64,000 nucleotides of DNA from CAVYUC01 sp963816685 (GTDB taxonomy: Bacteria > Bacteroidota > Bacteroidia > Bacteroidales > Prolixibacteraceae): contig CAWFMB010000010.1 of NCBI GenBank assembly GCA_963816685.1, positions 14,282 to 78,281 of the forward strand. The letters are read 5' to 3'. The notes under the pieces were generated by a model. The model ran no database searches and was not told where the DNA came from. It saw nothing but the letters and a program-made list of their open reading frames with translations. Of the stretch, positions 25,637 through 35,279 are shown in pieces; the stretch's first letter is position 1; every line of letters starts with the position of its first letter. Position numbers and translations under genes: made by a program.

Positions 25637-26905
25637 TTAACCCCCTGCATTTTTAATTTTGATTTTTATACTCCTATTTTTCGACATCATTAAAAGTGAA
25701 ACTATTAATCCGGCAATTGCACAAATTCCTAAAAACAGAAATAAATTATGATAACCTTCCATGCCTGAAAAAGAATCCAAAATTCGACCTGCAACAGAAT
25801 TAAAAAAAATATCGGGAGTAAATCCTAAAAAGGAAACAACACCAACCGTAGTACCGGTAATACTGCGCGGCACATTCGATTCTTCAATCAATGCAAAATA
25901 AACACCACGTAAAGCGTAAACCGAAGCAAATGTGAACAACAGGTTACTGATGATAAAAAACCTGCCGGAGTAATTCCCGGTAAAAAACAAGAGCAACAAA
26001 TAAGCAAGTATTAAAACAACAAATGAACCTGAAATTGTTTTACGCACTGTAAACCTGTCGGCAATAAAGCCAGCGCCAATTGCTGCCACAGGCCTCAGAT
26101 AACTTGCATTTGAAACAAAACGCGCAGCCTCCACTTCATTCATTCCCAAAACATCGACAGCATAAAGTCCGTAAAAATCGAGAGCTTTGAATCCACAGTA
26201 TCCACTAACCACAACCAATGCAATTAACCAGGTAGAGCTATTTTTTAATACCTTTTTTATTCCCCTGAACGGATGCGGATTTAGCGATTCAGCTTTTGTA
26301 TCGGGAATGACAATCCAAATAAAAATCGAAGCTCCAAAAGTGAGAGCAGTATAAAACCAGATAACCATTCTAAATGCATCCGTTCGCTTGTCACTTGCCA
26401 TATTTACAATCTGCTCCGGCAAAAACGCAGTCAGCAAAAATACTCCAAGTGAGGCGACTCCTGCAGCCACCAATCCCCGGCCGCCATCCAGAAATCCAAA
26501 TGCCCTGCCTTGTGCAAATTTTCCGCCCCATTCACGCGTAGCGCGTATCATTGCCGACCAAAATAAAAGGATGGTTGTTATTCCCCAAAATCCAAACAAA
26601 ACAAAAAGCACAGATTTTCCGGGAATAGCGGACATCCAGACACCGCCAAGCCCAGTAGCAAAAAGAGAAAAACTCATCAGTCTGCGTGCTGAAAAACGAT
26701 CAGCTATCAATCCGCTCGGGAAATAGGAAATCATAGCAGTGACTCCATAAACAGCAATGGCATCCCCAAGTTCAGCATTTGTTAGTCCAAAAACACCAAG
26801 CATTGTAGGCCGGAAAAAACGGGCAATATGAAACGGTAAACCAAAAATAATTTCGCCGGCAACAACAAGTCCAATAATAACTGTCAAATTTCCTGGTTTA
26901 TGCAA
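25637..26905 (-). CDS. Major facilitator superfamily transporter
   Basis: A 422-residue inner-membrane protein with about 12 transmembrane helices. The MFS motif A-like loop appears as GLIADRFSARRLM between TM2 and TM3 and again as GFIADRFTVRKTI between TM8 and TM9. The block FWSAMIRATREWGGKFAQGRAFGFLDGGRGL resembles loops of YihN/sugar-phosphate-type MFS members. The substrate cannot be assigned. It is convergent with the TPR-like gene (5 bases between stops) and divergent from the DUF1080 lipoprotein gene across 165 bases that hold AT-rich sequence only. Confidence 0.9.
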   Translation of the reverse strand: MHKPGNLTVIIGLVVAGEIIFGLPFHIARFFRPTMLGVFGLTNAELGDAIAVYGVTAMISYFPSGLIADRFSARRLMSFSLFATGLGGVWMSAIPGKSVLFVLFGFWGITTILLFWSAMIRATREWGGKFAQGRAFGFLDGGRGLVAAGVASLGVFLLTAFLPEQIVNMASDKRTDAFRMVIWFYTALTFGASIFIWIVIPDTKAESLNPHPFRGIKKVLKNSSTWLIALVVVSGYCGFKALDFYGLYAVDVLGMNEVEAARFVSNASYLRPVAAIGAGFIADRFTVRKTISGSFVVLILAYLLLLFFTGNYSGRFFIISNLLFTFASVYALRGVYFALIEESNVPRSITGTTVGVVSFLGFTPDIFFNSVAGRILDSFSGMEGYHNLFLFLGICAIAGLIVSLLMMSKNRSIKIKIKNAGG

Positions 26906-27070
26906 CTTTAGGTGTTTTATTAATGTTCATCAGTAAAGTTAGAACAATACGAACTGCATTCGGTTTTAATCATTAATTAAAACAACATTTAATTTATTAT
27001 CAATTAAAAAAGTGAACCCCGAAAGATATTTTGTATATTTATTTCCCGTAAAACTTTAAAACTAAACTTA

Positions 27071-27862
27071 ATGAAAGTCAAATTAAAAATTTCAACCCCG
27101 GGTTTCGTAATTTTAACTTTATGTGTCACCACGATTGCTGTTATCTCCTGCACGCAAACACGTTTAGGAGTAAGTGCAAAAGCACCGGCAGGTGCAGAAA
27201 TGCTTTTCGATGGCTCCCGTGAAATGCTCGACCAAAAGTGGACCTACTGGGAAGGACCCCGTTTTTCTTCAGAATTACCGATAAAGTGGGAAATTGTGGA
27301 GGACCCTGTGGATAAAGGAACTGTAGTTAGCAGCAACGATCCTTCTGCCGAAGGTGGATTGTACGGAACCGCAGATATTGTAACAAAAGAAAAATTCAGG
27401 GATTTCCAACTGCACGTAGAATTTCTAATTTCGGAACCTGGAGGAAACAGTGGTGTTTATCTGCAGAACCGATACGAAATCCAGGTGTTGGACGGCGACT
27501 CAACCAAACACGGATTGGGTGCTGTTATCAATGAAACTGAATCGCCGTATTACGCGTACAATGGCGTTGGAAAATGGAATGCCTACGATATTAAATTCCG
27601 TGCAGCCCGTTTCGAAAATGGCGAACGTACCGAAAAAGCTTTGGTTACCATGTATTTTAACGGCGAAAAAGTACACGAAAATGTTCAAATTAATCAGGTT
27701 TGGGGTGGCCCCAACTCAGGTATCGATGGTGGAAACAATGACGGCAAAACAATCACTGATATCCCGGGAGGCATTAAGCTTCAGGCTGAAGGCCATAATG
27801 TTTTGTACAGGAATATCTGGATAAAAGAACTCGATTTGGAAAAAGCAGATACTGATTTTTAA
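27071..27862 (+). CDS. DUF1080 (3-keto-disaccharide hydrolase) lipoprotein
   Basis: A 263-residue exported lipoprotein. The signal peptide ends in lipobox TIAVISC (MKVKLKISTPGFVILTLCVTTIAVISC). The concanavalin-like DUF1080 domain runs from about residue 45: MLFDGSREMLDQKWTYWEG, FRDFQLHVEFLISEPGGNSGVYLQNRYEIQVLD, KWNAYDIKFRAARF and VTMYFNGEKVHENVQIN, ending LQAEGHNVLYRNIWIKEL. Characterised relatives hydrolyse 3-keto-disaccharides produced by glycoside dehydrogenases; many paralogues remain untested. Transcribed alone, ahead of a bidirectional-type terminator. Confidence 0.92.
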   Translation: MKVKLKISTPGFVILTLCVTTIAVISCTQTRLGVSAKAPAGAEMLFDGSREMLDQKWTYWEGPRFSSELPIKWEIVEDPVDKGTVVSSNDPSAEGGLYGTADIVTKEKFRDFQLHVEFLISEPGGNSGVYLQNRYEIQVLDGDSTKHGLGAVINETESPYYAYNGVGKWNAYDIKFRAARFENGERTEKALVTMYFNGEKVHENVQINQVWGGPNSGIDGGNNDGKTITDIPGGIKLQAEGHNVLYRNIWIKELDLEKADTDF

Positions 27863-27881
27863 TATTCATTACGCATTAAAT

Positions 27882-27920
27882 AAAACAGGGGGTGTCGGCA
27901 ATCCGGCATCCCCTGTTTAT
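27882..27920. terminator. Hairpin terminator between convergent genes
   Basis: AAACAGGGGGTGTCGG (27883-27898) pairs with CCGGCATCCCCTGTTT (27903-27918) with one wobble and one mismatch, and is flanked by A/T runs on both sides. It lies between the DUF1080 stop and the OtsAB stop at 27936, so it can serve both directions. Confidence 0.8.
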
Positions 27921-27935
27921 TTAGAATTAAAAGAT

Positions 27936-30149
27936 TTATTCTCCGCAGGCGAATTCTTTTAATAATTCACGGACTTCCAAAACATTTTCCATTTTATAAC
28001 CGGCCTTGGTTTTTGCCATTCCCACTTTAATTGTGATAGCATGGTTTGGAATTTCTGAAAACAAAAATTCATCCGTCCAGTCATCGCCAATTGCAACTAT
28101 GTTCTCGGCCGGAGTATCCGATAAAACTTTAAGGGCAGCGCGCCCTTTATTTATACCCCTGTTTTTAATTTCGATGACTTTATTCCCTTCCAAAATCTCA
28201 AGATTAAGATTCGCAACCAGGCTGGTCAGTTCATCTTTGAGTTCAATGGCCCGGTTCATTCCCAGTTCCGGATCCGATTTACGATAGTGCCATACCAAAC
28301 TGTAATTTTTCTCTTCAATAAAAGAACCCGGTGTACGATCCACATAAAACTCCAGGGCCGACTTAATACTTTCTTTCCATTCTGCATCCAGATTTTCAAT
28401 CATTTGCCAATCACTGCCGGCAGCTCTTACCCAAACACCATGTTCAACAATCAAAGTGTACGGTTTATGCCCGAACCACTCTTCAAATGTTTGTTTATCG
28501 CGGCCGCTTATAAGGACTACCCTGCTTTTTGGATTGGAGGCAAGTTTATCCAGAATAGCATACAATTCATCATCGGGTCGTGCATGCTTCGGATTGTTCT
28601 GAAAACCGGTAAGAGTACCGTCATAATCAAGAAAAAATATCCGGTTGTTGGAATTGCAAATATCTTCAACAATTTTATCCCGCGAAGTAGGAGTAATCTT
28701 TTTGGCAAGGTAGTTTGCTTCATTCTTCCTTACTTTCTCAAGCCCGTTCAGAAAATCAGTTGCCCATTTTGTAACATCATATCTTTTCAATCTTTGCTGA
28801 AGTATCGAATTTCGCTCTATTTGCTCCTCCACCGGCATTTCAATAGCCGTTTTTATGGCAGCAGCAATCTGTGATTTGTTGTTGGGGTTAATAATCAGTG
28901 CTTCGCTCATTTCTTTTGAAGCGCCCGCCATTTCACTTAAAATCAGTACTCCGCGCCCATTGGTTTTTGAAGCGATGAATTCTTTGGCAACCAGATTCAT
29001 TCCGTCTCTGATGGGAGTGATTAAAGCAATTTCGCAATAATTATAAAGATCAACAAGATTTTCAAATGGCATTGAGCGGTAGAAATACCAGATTGGAGTG
29101 CGGTTGATGGAAGAATATTCACCGTTAATGCGGCCAACCATTTCATCCACTTCGCTTTTCATTTGCTGATATTGCTCCACTCCAACCCGTGACGGCACAG
29201 CCAAAAGAACCAATGTCACCTTTTCTCGGTATTCAGGATATTCCTGAAGAAAAAATTCAAAAGCCTCCAACCGGTTAATTAGCCCTTTTGTATAATCCAG
29301 CCGGTCAATGGAAAGAATAAATTTTGTCTCCGGATACAACAGAAAGTAACGTTCAAGTTCTTTGCGCACTTCCGATTTGTCGTGAATTGATTGTTTCTGC
29401 GATCGAATAGCAGTTTCCTGAAATTTGTCATAATCGATTCCCATCGGGAAGTTATCGACTTTAACAATTCGCTGTGGCAGGCTGATTTCATTAATGTTGA
29501 TATCGTACCCCAGTAAGCGGCGCACAGAACTCATAAAATGCCTTTCATAATCAAAAGTATGAAAGCCCAGCAAATCGGCACCCAGCATTCCGTTAATTAT
29601 TTCGATACGCCAGGGAAGTATTCGAAATAATTCGTATGAGGGGAAAGGAATGTGCAGAAAAAAACCAATGGTGACATCAGGGAAGCGTTCCTTTATCATT
29701 TGCGGCAACAGTAGCAGGTGATAGTCATGTATCCAGATTTTATCCACGTCTTCCATGTTTTCAGCAATAACATCGGCAAACTTTTGATTTACCTTCTTGT
29801 ATGCCTGCCATTGTTCCTCTTCATATTTAACAAATTGAGTGAAATAATGAAAAAGCGGCCAGATGGTTTTATTGCTGAACCCTTCATAATACAACTCCAC
29901 TTCTTCCTCTGTAAGGTTTACATTGATACAATCTTCTTTTTTTAGTTCCTGATTTACTTTTTCTGTTTGCTCCTGCGAAAGTTCTTCCGTATCCACACCC
30001 GACCATCCAATCCACAGGCTGTCCGAAGATTTACTAACAGAATCCATACCGGTGGCAAGACCTCCCACACTGGGAGTTACATCAACCGAATCTTCTGAAA
30101 TTGAAATTTGAACCGGTAATCTATTGGAAATAATTAGAAATCGCTTCAT
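27936..30149 (-). CDS. otsAB: Bifunctional trehalose-6-phosphate synthase/trehalose-6-phosphate phosphatase
   Basis: A 737-residue fusion enzyme. The N-terminal GT20 domain (about 1-480) makes trehalose-6-phosphate from UDP-glucose and glucose-6-phosphate: SVGGLATGMDSV, WIHDYHLLLLPQMIKERFPDV, FFLHIPFPSYELFRILPWR, SIDRLDYTKGLINRLEAFE and TPIRDGMNLVAKEFIASK. The C-terminal HAD phosphatase (about 500-737) has motif I FFLDYDGTLTGF (Asp508 is the expected nucleophile), VVLISGRDK and GDDWTDEFLF. The fusion is common in Bacteroidota. It starts 86 bases from the divergent GH15 gene, so the two probably share a control region. Product: cytoplasmic trehalose, an osmolyte and stress protectant. Confidence 0.96.
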   Translation of the reverse strand: MKRFLIISNRLPVQISISEDSVDVTPSVGGLATGMDSVSKSSDSLWIGWSGVDTEELSQEQTEKVNQELKKEDCINVNLTEEEVELYYEGFSNKTIWPLFHYFTQFVKYEEEQWQAYKKVNQKFADVIAENMEDVDKIWIHDYHLLLLPQMIKERFPDVTIGFFLHIPFPSYELFRILPWRIEIINGMLGADLLGFHTFDYERHFMSSVRRLLGYDININEISLPQRIVKVDNFPMGIDYDKFQETAIRSQKQSIHDKSEVRKELERYFLLYPETKFILSIDRLDYTKGLINRLEAFEFFLQEYPEYREKVTLVLLAVPSRVGVEQYQQMKSEVDEMVGRINGEYSSINRTPIWYFYRSMPFENLVDLYNYCEIALITPIRDGMNLVAKEFIASKTNGRGVLILSEMAGASKEMSEALIINPNNKSQIAAAIKTAIEMPVEEQIERNSILQQRLKRYDVTKWATDFLNGLEKVRKNEANYLAKKITPTSRDKIVEDICNSNNRIFFLDYDGTLTGFQNNPKHARPDDELYAILDKLASNPKSRVVLISGRDKQTFEEWFGHKPYTLIVEHGVWVRAAGSDWQMIENLDAEWKESIKSALEFYVDRTPGSFIEEKNYSLVWHYRKSDPELGMNRAIELKDELTSLVANLNLEILEGNKVIEIKNRGINKGRAALKVLSDTPAENIVAIGDDWTDEFLFSEIPNHAITIKVGMAKTKAGYKMENVLEVRELLKEFACGE

Positions 30150-30235
30150 ACTTTTTTTATATTTGTTTGCTAACTATAATACGTAAAATTAACCGGAAGT
30201 CAAAAAATAAATTTCCAAAAAACATCAGTTCATTA

Positions 30236-32029
30236 ATGACAAATCTCGATTACGGAATTATCGGAAATTGCAAAAGCGCAGCATTGGTCTCAAAATCAGG
30301 AGCAATAGAATGGCTCTGTCTCCCGGTATTTGATTCTCCCTCAGTTTTTGCTTCACTGTTAGATAAAGAAAAAGGTGGCAGTTTTGATATCATTACTGAC
30401 GAAAGTTACGAAAGTTCGCAGCGATATCTGCCAAACACGAATATACTCGCTACAAAGTTTTCAAACGGCACAGATAAATTTGAGGTGTTGGATTTTATGC
30501 CGCGCTATTATTATCAAAACCGGCGCGACAGTATTTATTCACCTCCCGATTTGGTACGGTACGTAAAATGGAAGGCCGGAAACCCTAAATTTAAGGTTAA
30601 ATACAATCCGCAATTGGAATATGCTGAAAAGAAAACAATAACAAAAGAACATAAGGAATACATTAAAAGCTATACAAGCAACGGTACGTACGATTCACTT
30701 TATCTTTATACAAATATGGATAAAGGAAAAATTATAAACTGCGACGAAATAACCTTGTCGGGAAATTTATTTTTCCTTGTAAGTTATAATCAAAAGTTGC
30801 TGAAACAAACACTTGACCGGGCCTATTTGAAATTGCAGCGTACCAAAGTCTACTGGTTGAACTGGTCCGAAGAGACCCACAAATTCAACAAATACAATAA
30901 GGAGATTTTGCGCAGTGCACTTGTACTTAAATTATTAAGCTATGATAAAACCGGCGCTGTTTTGGCTGCTGCCACTACTTCGCTACCCGAATCACTTGGC
31001 GAAATCCGTAACTGGGATTACCGGTTCTGCTGGCTCCGCGATGCTTCGATGGTAATAAAAGTAATTACCAAATTAGGCCACTGGCGAAGTGCAGCACGAT
31101 TTATGAATTTTATCATCGATGTAGTTTCCGACAAGGATGAGAAAATACAAATCATGTACGGCATCAACAGGGAGAAAAATCTGAAGGAAAGAATCCTGAC
31201 TCACCTTTCAGGTTATGCCGACAGTGCCCCGGTGCGTGTTGGAAATGCTGCATACAAACAAAAACAGCACGATATTTACGGCATTTTAATGGATGTTATT
31301 TACCAGCAGTTTAACCTGTTTGATGTGTCACTGCAAAACAGCGAGGAATTGTGGACAATTACACGAAGTATTGTCAGAATTGTAGGTAATAACTGGCAAA
31401 ACCCTGATCGGGGAATCTGGGAAATCAGAAACGAACAGCGCCATTTTACTTTTTCAAAGTTGTTGTGCTGGGTAGCTGTCGACAGGGCAATTAAAGTAGC
31501 CGATCTTATCGACAGGCAGGAATATGTGGAAGAATGGACAAAACTACGGGAAGATATCCGCGAAAATATTCTTAAAAACGCATGGAATGAAAAATTAAAA
31601 GCATTTACCCAGGCATATTATTCTGACGATTTGGATGCATCTACCTTGCTAATGGATTCATTTGGATTTATTGATGCAACCGATGAACGCTATATCAGCA
31701 CAGTAAAAGTTACGAAAAAAGAACTTTGCCGCAACGGATTAATGTACCGCTATAAAAACCGCGACGACTTTGGTTTGCCAACTTCATCATTTACTATCTG
31801 TACATTCTGGATGATTCAGGCTCTGTTTAACATTGGTGAAAGGAAAGAAGCAAAAACGATGTTCGACCAATTGCTTTCATACAGTAATCATTTGGGAATA
31901 TTTAGCGAAGATATCGATTTCGACAGCAAACGCCTTTTGGGAAACTTTCCGCAGGCTTACTCGCACCTGGGATTAATTGAAACAGCCATGCTTTTTTCAG
32001 AAGATATCCAGTTACAGGATGAAATTTAA
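30236..32029 (+). CDS. Glycoside hydrolase family 15 enzyme (glucoamylase/trehalase-like)
   Basis: A 597-residue cytoplasmic inverting alpha-glucosidase-fold enzyme. The frame extends to 30167, but the ATG at 30236 gives the family start MTNLDYGIIGNCKSAALVSKSGAIEWLCLPVFDSPSVFA. The catalytic (alpha/alpha)6 barrel contains EIRNWDYRFCWLRDASMVI, the general acid candidate Glu396 in RGIWEIR and the general base candidate Glu558 in FSEDIDF. There is no signal peptide. The divergent pairing with otsAB supports a trehalase role, as reported for mycobacterial and archaeal GH15 trehalases, but a maltooligosaccharide substrate is not excluded. An SRPBCC gene follows. Confidence 0.93.
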   Translation: MTNLDYGIIGNCKSAALVSKSGAIEWLCLPVFDSPSVFASLLDKEKGGSFDIITDESYESSQRYLPNTNILATKFSNGTDKFEVLDFMPRYYYQNRRDSIYSPPDLVRYVKWKAGNPKFKVKYNPQLEYAEKKTITKEHKEYIKSYTSNGTYDSLYLYTNMDKGKIINCDEITLSGNLFFLVSYNQKLLKQTLDRAYLKLQRTKVYWLNWSEETHKFNKYNKEILRSALVLKLLSYDKTGAVLAAATTSLPESLGEIRNWDYRFCWLRDASMVIKVITKLGHWRSAARFMNFIIDVVSDKDEKIQIMYGINREKNLKERILTHLSGYADSAPVRVGNAAYKQKQHDIYGILMDVIYQQFNLFDVSLQNSEELWTITRSIVRIVGNNWQNPDRGIWEIRNEQRHFTFSKLLCWVAVDRAIKVADLIDRQEYVEEWTKLREDIRENILKNAWNEKLKAFTQAYYSDDLDASTLLMDSFGFIDATDERYISTVKVTKKELCRNGLMYRYKNRDDFGLPTSSFTICTFWMIQALFNIGERKEAKTMFDQLLSYSNHLGIFSEDIDFDSKRLLGNFPQAYSHLGLIETAMLFSEDIQLQDEI

Positions 32030-32112
32030 ACATTCTGATGGTATTAACTGACACATAAAACATTTTACGCCCTATTCTGTTTAATTATTTCAGCAAATTG
32101 ATTAAACAGAAT

Positions 32113-32583
32113 ATGGCATTTTACCAGTTGCACACCCAACAAAAAATTCCGGCTCCTCTTGATGAAGTTTGGGAATTTATTTCGTCGCCTCAAAATCTAA
32201 AAGTGATTACTCCTGAATATATGGGTTTTGATATTGTTTCGAAAAACCTTCCCGAAAAAATGTATCCGGGAATGATAATCAGTTACAAGGTGAGCCCGGT
32301 TTTTAGGATTAAAATGAATTGGGTTACTGAAATCACACAAGTAAAAGAAAAAGAATATTTTATCGACGAACAACGCAGCGGCCCCTATTCGATGTGGCAC
32401 CACCAGCATAAAATTGAACCTGTTGAAGGAGGTGTGCTGATGACTGATATTGTTTCATACAAACCACCATTTGGTTTTCTGGGACGAATTGCCAACTCGT
32501 TACTTATCAAAAACCAGCTGAAGGAAATTTTCGATTACCGGAAAACGGCACTTGAAAAGCGGTTTGGAGTTTGGATAGTCTGA
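32113..32583 (+). CDS. SRPBCC family protein (cyclase/dehydrase-like ligand-binding fold)
   Basis: A 156-residue protein starting at the ATG at 32113 (MAFYQLHTQQKIPAPLDEVWEFISSPQNLKVITPEYMGF). The long N-terminal strand, then the VWEFISSPQNL helix and the C-terminal helix (LLIKNQLKEIFDYRKTALEKRF) define the START/SRPBCC fold of the polyketide-cyclase type. These proteins often accompany NAD-dependent epimerases or photolyases; here it follows the GH15 gene at 83 bases. No ligand is predicted. Confidence 0.88.
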   Translation: MAFYQLHTQQKIPAPLDEVWEFISSPQNLKVITPEYMGFDIVSKNLPEKMYPGMIISYKVSPVFRIKMNWVTEITQVKEKEYFIDEQRSGPYSMWHHQHKIEPVEGGVLMTDIVSYKPPFGFLGRIANSLLIKNQLKEIFDYRKTALEKRFGVWIV

Positions 32584-32590
32584 AGTCTGA

Positions 32591-32846
32591 TTATCTGTGG
32601 ACATCTTTACGATGCCCAATTCTAATTACTCTTACTGTAAGTATCTTTTCATGAATATCGTATAAAATCCTGTAATTACCTTGTTTTAAACGATAACCTG
32701 ACCTTACTTTCAATTTTTCATATCCATGTGGGCGAGGATTTTTAGCAAGTTTTAATAATTTTAGATTTTATAGCCTGATAATCTTTGGGAGGTAAAACTT
32801 GTATTTGATTTATTGCGCTACGTAAAATTTTAACTCTATATGTCAT
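32591..32846 (-). pseudogene. Frameshifted RelE/ParE-type toxin gene (locus 2)
   Basis: From the ATG at 32846 the minus strand reads MTYRVKILRSAINQIQVLPP and KDYQAIKSKIIKT before an early stop. A one-base shift in the AT-rich stretch at about 32750-32765 restores LAKNPRPHGYEKLKVRSGYR and LKQGNYRILYDIHEKILTVR, ending VIRIGHRKDVHR at TAA 32593-32591. Repaired length is about 84 residues, a textbook RelE/ParE layout (LKVRSGYR.R.G.YRILYDI...V.RIGHRKDVYR). The gene start overlaps the antitoxin end by 11 bases. Confidence 0.8.
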
Positions 32847-32977
32847 TGCGTTTTGCTTCTATTTCTTTAAAAGCCTCTTCTGCAACTATACCCTCTTCTA
32901 TTATCCCTGTAATCTTTAACTGGCAAAATAACGCATACTTTATTTCCTTTAGCATCAGTATTATATTGTGTTTCCAT
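32836..32977 (-). pseudogene. Frameshifted and shortened antitoxin gene (locus 2)
   Basis: From the ATG at 32977 the minus strand reads METQYNTDAKGNKVCVILPV and KD. A frame change then gives ITGIIEEGIVAEEAFKEIEA KRNDI, ending at TAG 32838-32836. The start matches antitoxins of the type METxYITDxxGxKxxVILPIxDYE. The usual middle segment (about 30 residues of acidic helix) is missing, so both a deletion and a frameshift are likely. The ATGACATATAG overlap with the toxin start preserves the operon layout. Bases 32978-33107 hold no gene. Confidence 0.7.
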
Positions 32978-33107
32978 AATTTAACTTCTTTATTAATTCT
33001 GTTTATGTAACGAATTTAAATAAATTTTTCATTGCTGTCCGGTGAAATTAAAAATGAATAATCGGAATTATTGCTAATTTGCATCCTGAACCAACGAATC
33101 AGAATAA

Positions 33108-35276
33108 ATGATAAAATTACTGTCCTTGTCTGTCCTTTTTATAGTAATCCGTTTAACTGCTTTTTCTGCTGATAAAAATGTAAATCTTATTTATACCAGC
33201 GAATCCCCGGTGTTGAAATACGGGGTTAACCGATTGAGTAATCACCTCGAAAATGCCGGTATTACCGTTTTACAAAACAACAGCAGTAAAAACAATTTTG
33301 AAGTCCGCATTTTAACTTCAGGCGAAAATTCAAATCCGGAACTTCAGAAATTGTATTCTGATAATAATACGGGAATTGAATCGAATGGATATAAATTAAT
33401 TTTAGGTCAGCGTTCCGTAAATATCATCAGTAAAAACGACAAAGGTTGTTTGTACGGGATTATGGACTTGATTGAACAACTTGGAAATGAATGTGATTTA
33501 ACAACCCTGGAAGAAAGGCATGTAAATCCTGCACTGTCGTTCCGTGCAATAAAATTTAACCTGCCATGGTCGCCTTATCGGCCGGGACCTGCAACTGAAC
33601 TACACATTGAAACCTGCCGTGATTTAAACTTCTGGGAAGCATTTCTCGATATGATGGTGAAAAACCGTTTTAATGCATTAACACTTTGGAATACCCATCC
33701 TTTTCCATTTATGATAAGGACTGAAAACTTTCCAAAAGCAACTCCATTTAACGATGCCGAACTGGAGGAATGGAAAACGTTTTGGAAATCACTGTTCAAA
33801 ATGGCAAAAGAACGCGGCATTGAAACTTACCTTGTCAACTGGAACATTGTGGTCTCACCCGAATTTGCAGAAAACTACGGTGCAGAAATTCATGACGACC
33901 GGTCGGAACTGGTTAAAAAATATACCCGCGAATCGGTAACTCAGCTTATTAATGAATACCCTAACCTCACCGGAATGGGCGTTACCCTTGCCGACTGGAT
34001 GGGCAACTGGGGCGATAACCTGATGACGCCAAAAGAACGCGAAGACTGGATTGAGCAAACATTTGTGGAAGGGATGAAACAAGCCAACCGGAAAATAAAG
34101 TTCATTCACAGGGCGGTGCTTGCCGGCGATCCAAAAGAAATGCAACGGGTAATCGACAATGCCGGTTTACCTGACAAAACAATTGTGGAAGTGAAATTTA
34201 ACTGGTCGCACGGGCACTCCACACCCAACCTTGCAATTACCCATGCCAACGATGAAGGAACAATTATGAGCGATCTGTGGGAACCAAAACCGGATAATTA
34301 TTTTATCGCGTGGACTATCCGGAACGAGGACTTTTTTGTGCTGCGCTGGGGTGAACCCGATTTTATCCGCAATCACATCGCAACTAACAACCACGATTAT
34401 GTGGATGGTTATTTTGTAGGTTCCGAAGGATACATCCCTGCAAAAGATTATTCTCAAATTCCCGGCCCTGAAAAAACATGGAATTATGCATTCGAAAAAC
34501 AGTGGATGTTCTACCATCTGTGGGGCAGGTTGCTTTACAATCCGGATGCTTCGGACAAAACACTGGCCAAAGAAATTACAAACCGGTATAAAAATATCAA
34601 TCCGAAAAGCCTGTTAAAAGCCTATTCACTTGCATCGCAGGTGCCGTTGGAAATCGCATCGTTTTATAAGGGAACCTGGGATTTTACACTGTACAGCGAA
34701 GGATTCCTGGCGCCGTGGCAAAATGGTTTCGACGACAAAAAATCGCCGTTCATTTCCATTGAAGAATTCATCAAACATGAAACACTCGAACCCGCTTATT
34801 TAAGTATCAGCGAATATTGTAAACTTAAAAATGAAGGTCAACCGATTGCTGATACATATACCACTCCGCCGGAACTGGCGCTGAAAGTAAATGAAAACTG
34901 CACCAATGCACTGGCCATTATTGAAAAACTGCGCTTACCGGGCAATTCCCCAACATTGGATTCGGAACTGGATGATTTGGCAACCTGGTGCCAGCTTGGC
35001 TATTATTTTGCTGACAAACTGGAAGCAGGTGTTGCCCTTGAAATGTACAATCTTACAGGAAACTGCCAGCATAAACAGCAGGCCATTGAATTTGCAGAAA
35101 AGGGATTTACCCATTGGAAAAATGTTGTTGCGTTAACTGCCGGTCGATACAAGTCAATGCCTTATGTAAGCTTTGGTCACCATGAACCCCGCTGGCCGGA
35201 TTTCGATAACTTTCACTGGTCGGAATTCCTGGATGATGTTAAAGCAGATATCGATTACATAAAAAATCAAAACTAA
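33108..35276 (+). CDS. Exported GH67/GH20-like glycoside hydrolase-type protein of uncertain specificity
   Basis: A 722-residue protein with a signal peptide MIKLLSLSVLFIVIRLTAFSA. Residues of about 24-140 resemble the alpha/beta domain that precedes GH67 and GH20 barrels (SPVLKYGVNRLSNHLENAGI, ESNGYKLILGQRSVNIISKNDKGCLYGIMDLIEQL). A TIM-barrel-like region follows (NFWEAFLDMMVKNRFNALTLWNTHPFPFMIR, FKMAKERGIETYLVNWNI, GMGVTLADWMGNWGDNL). The C-terminal 200 residues are helical. The pattern suggests an alpha-glucuronidase-like hydrolase. I cannot place catalytic acids with confidence. The beta-propeller lipoprotein gene starts 3 bases after its stop, so they form an operon. Confidence 0.7.
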   Translation: MIKLLSLSVLFIVIRLTAFSADKNVNLIYTSESPVLKYGVNRLSNHLENAGITVLQNNSSKNNFEVRILTSGENSNPELQKLYSDNNTGIESNGYKLILGQRSVNIISKNDKGCLYGIMDLIEQLGNECDLTTLEERHVNPALSFRAIKFNLPWSPYRPGPATELHIETCRDLNFWEAFLDMMVKNRFNALTLWNTHPFPFMIRTENFPKATPFNDAELEEWKTFWKSLFKMAKERGIETYLVNWNIVVSPEFAENYGAEIHDDRSELVKKYTRESVTQLINEYPNLTGMGVTLADWMGNWGDNLMTPKEREDWIEQTFVEGMKQANRKIKFIHRAVLAGDPKEMQRVIDNAGLPDKTIVEVKFNWSHGHSTPNLAITHANDEGTIMSDLWEPKPDNYFIAWTIRNEDFFVLRWGEPDFIRNHIATNNHDYVDGYFVGSEGYIPAKDYSQIPGPEKTWNYAFEKQWMFYHLWGRLLYNPDASDKTLAKEITNRYKNINPKSLLKAYSLASQVPLEIASFYKGTWDFTLYSEGFLAPWQNGFDDKKSPFISIEEFIKHETLEPAYLSISEYCKLKNEGQPIADTYTTPPELALKVNENCTNALAIIEKLRLPGNSPTLDSELDDLATWCQLGYYFADKLEAGVALEMYNLTGNCQHKQQAIEFAEKGFTHWKNVVALTAGRYKSMPYVSFGHHEPRWPDFDNFHWSEFLDDVKADIDYIKNQN

Positions 35277-35279
35277 ATC

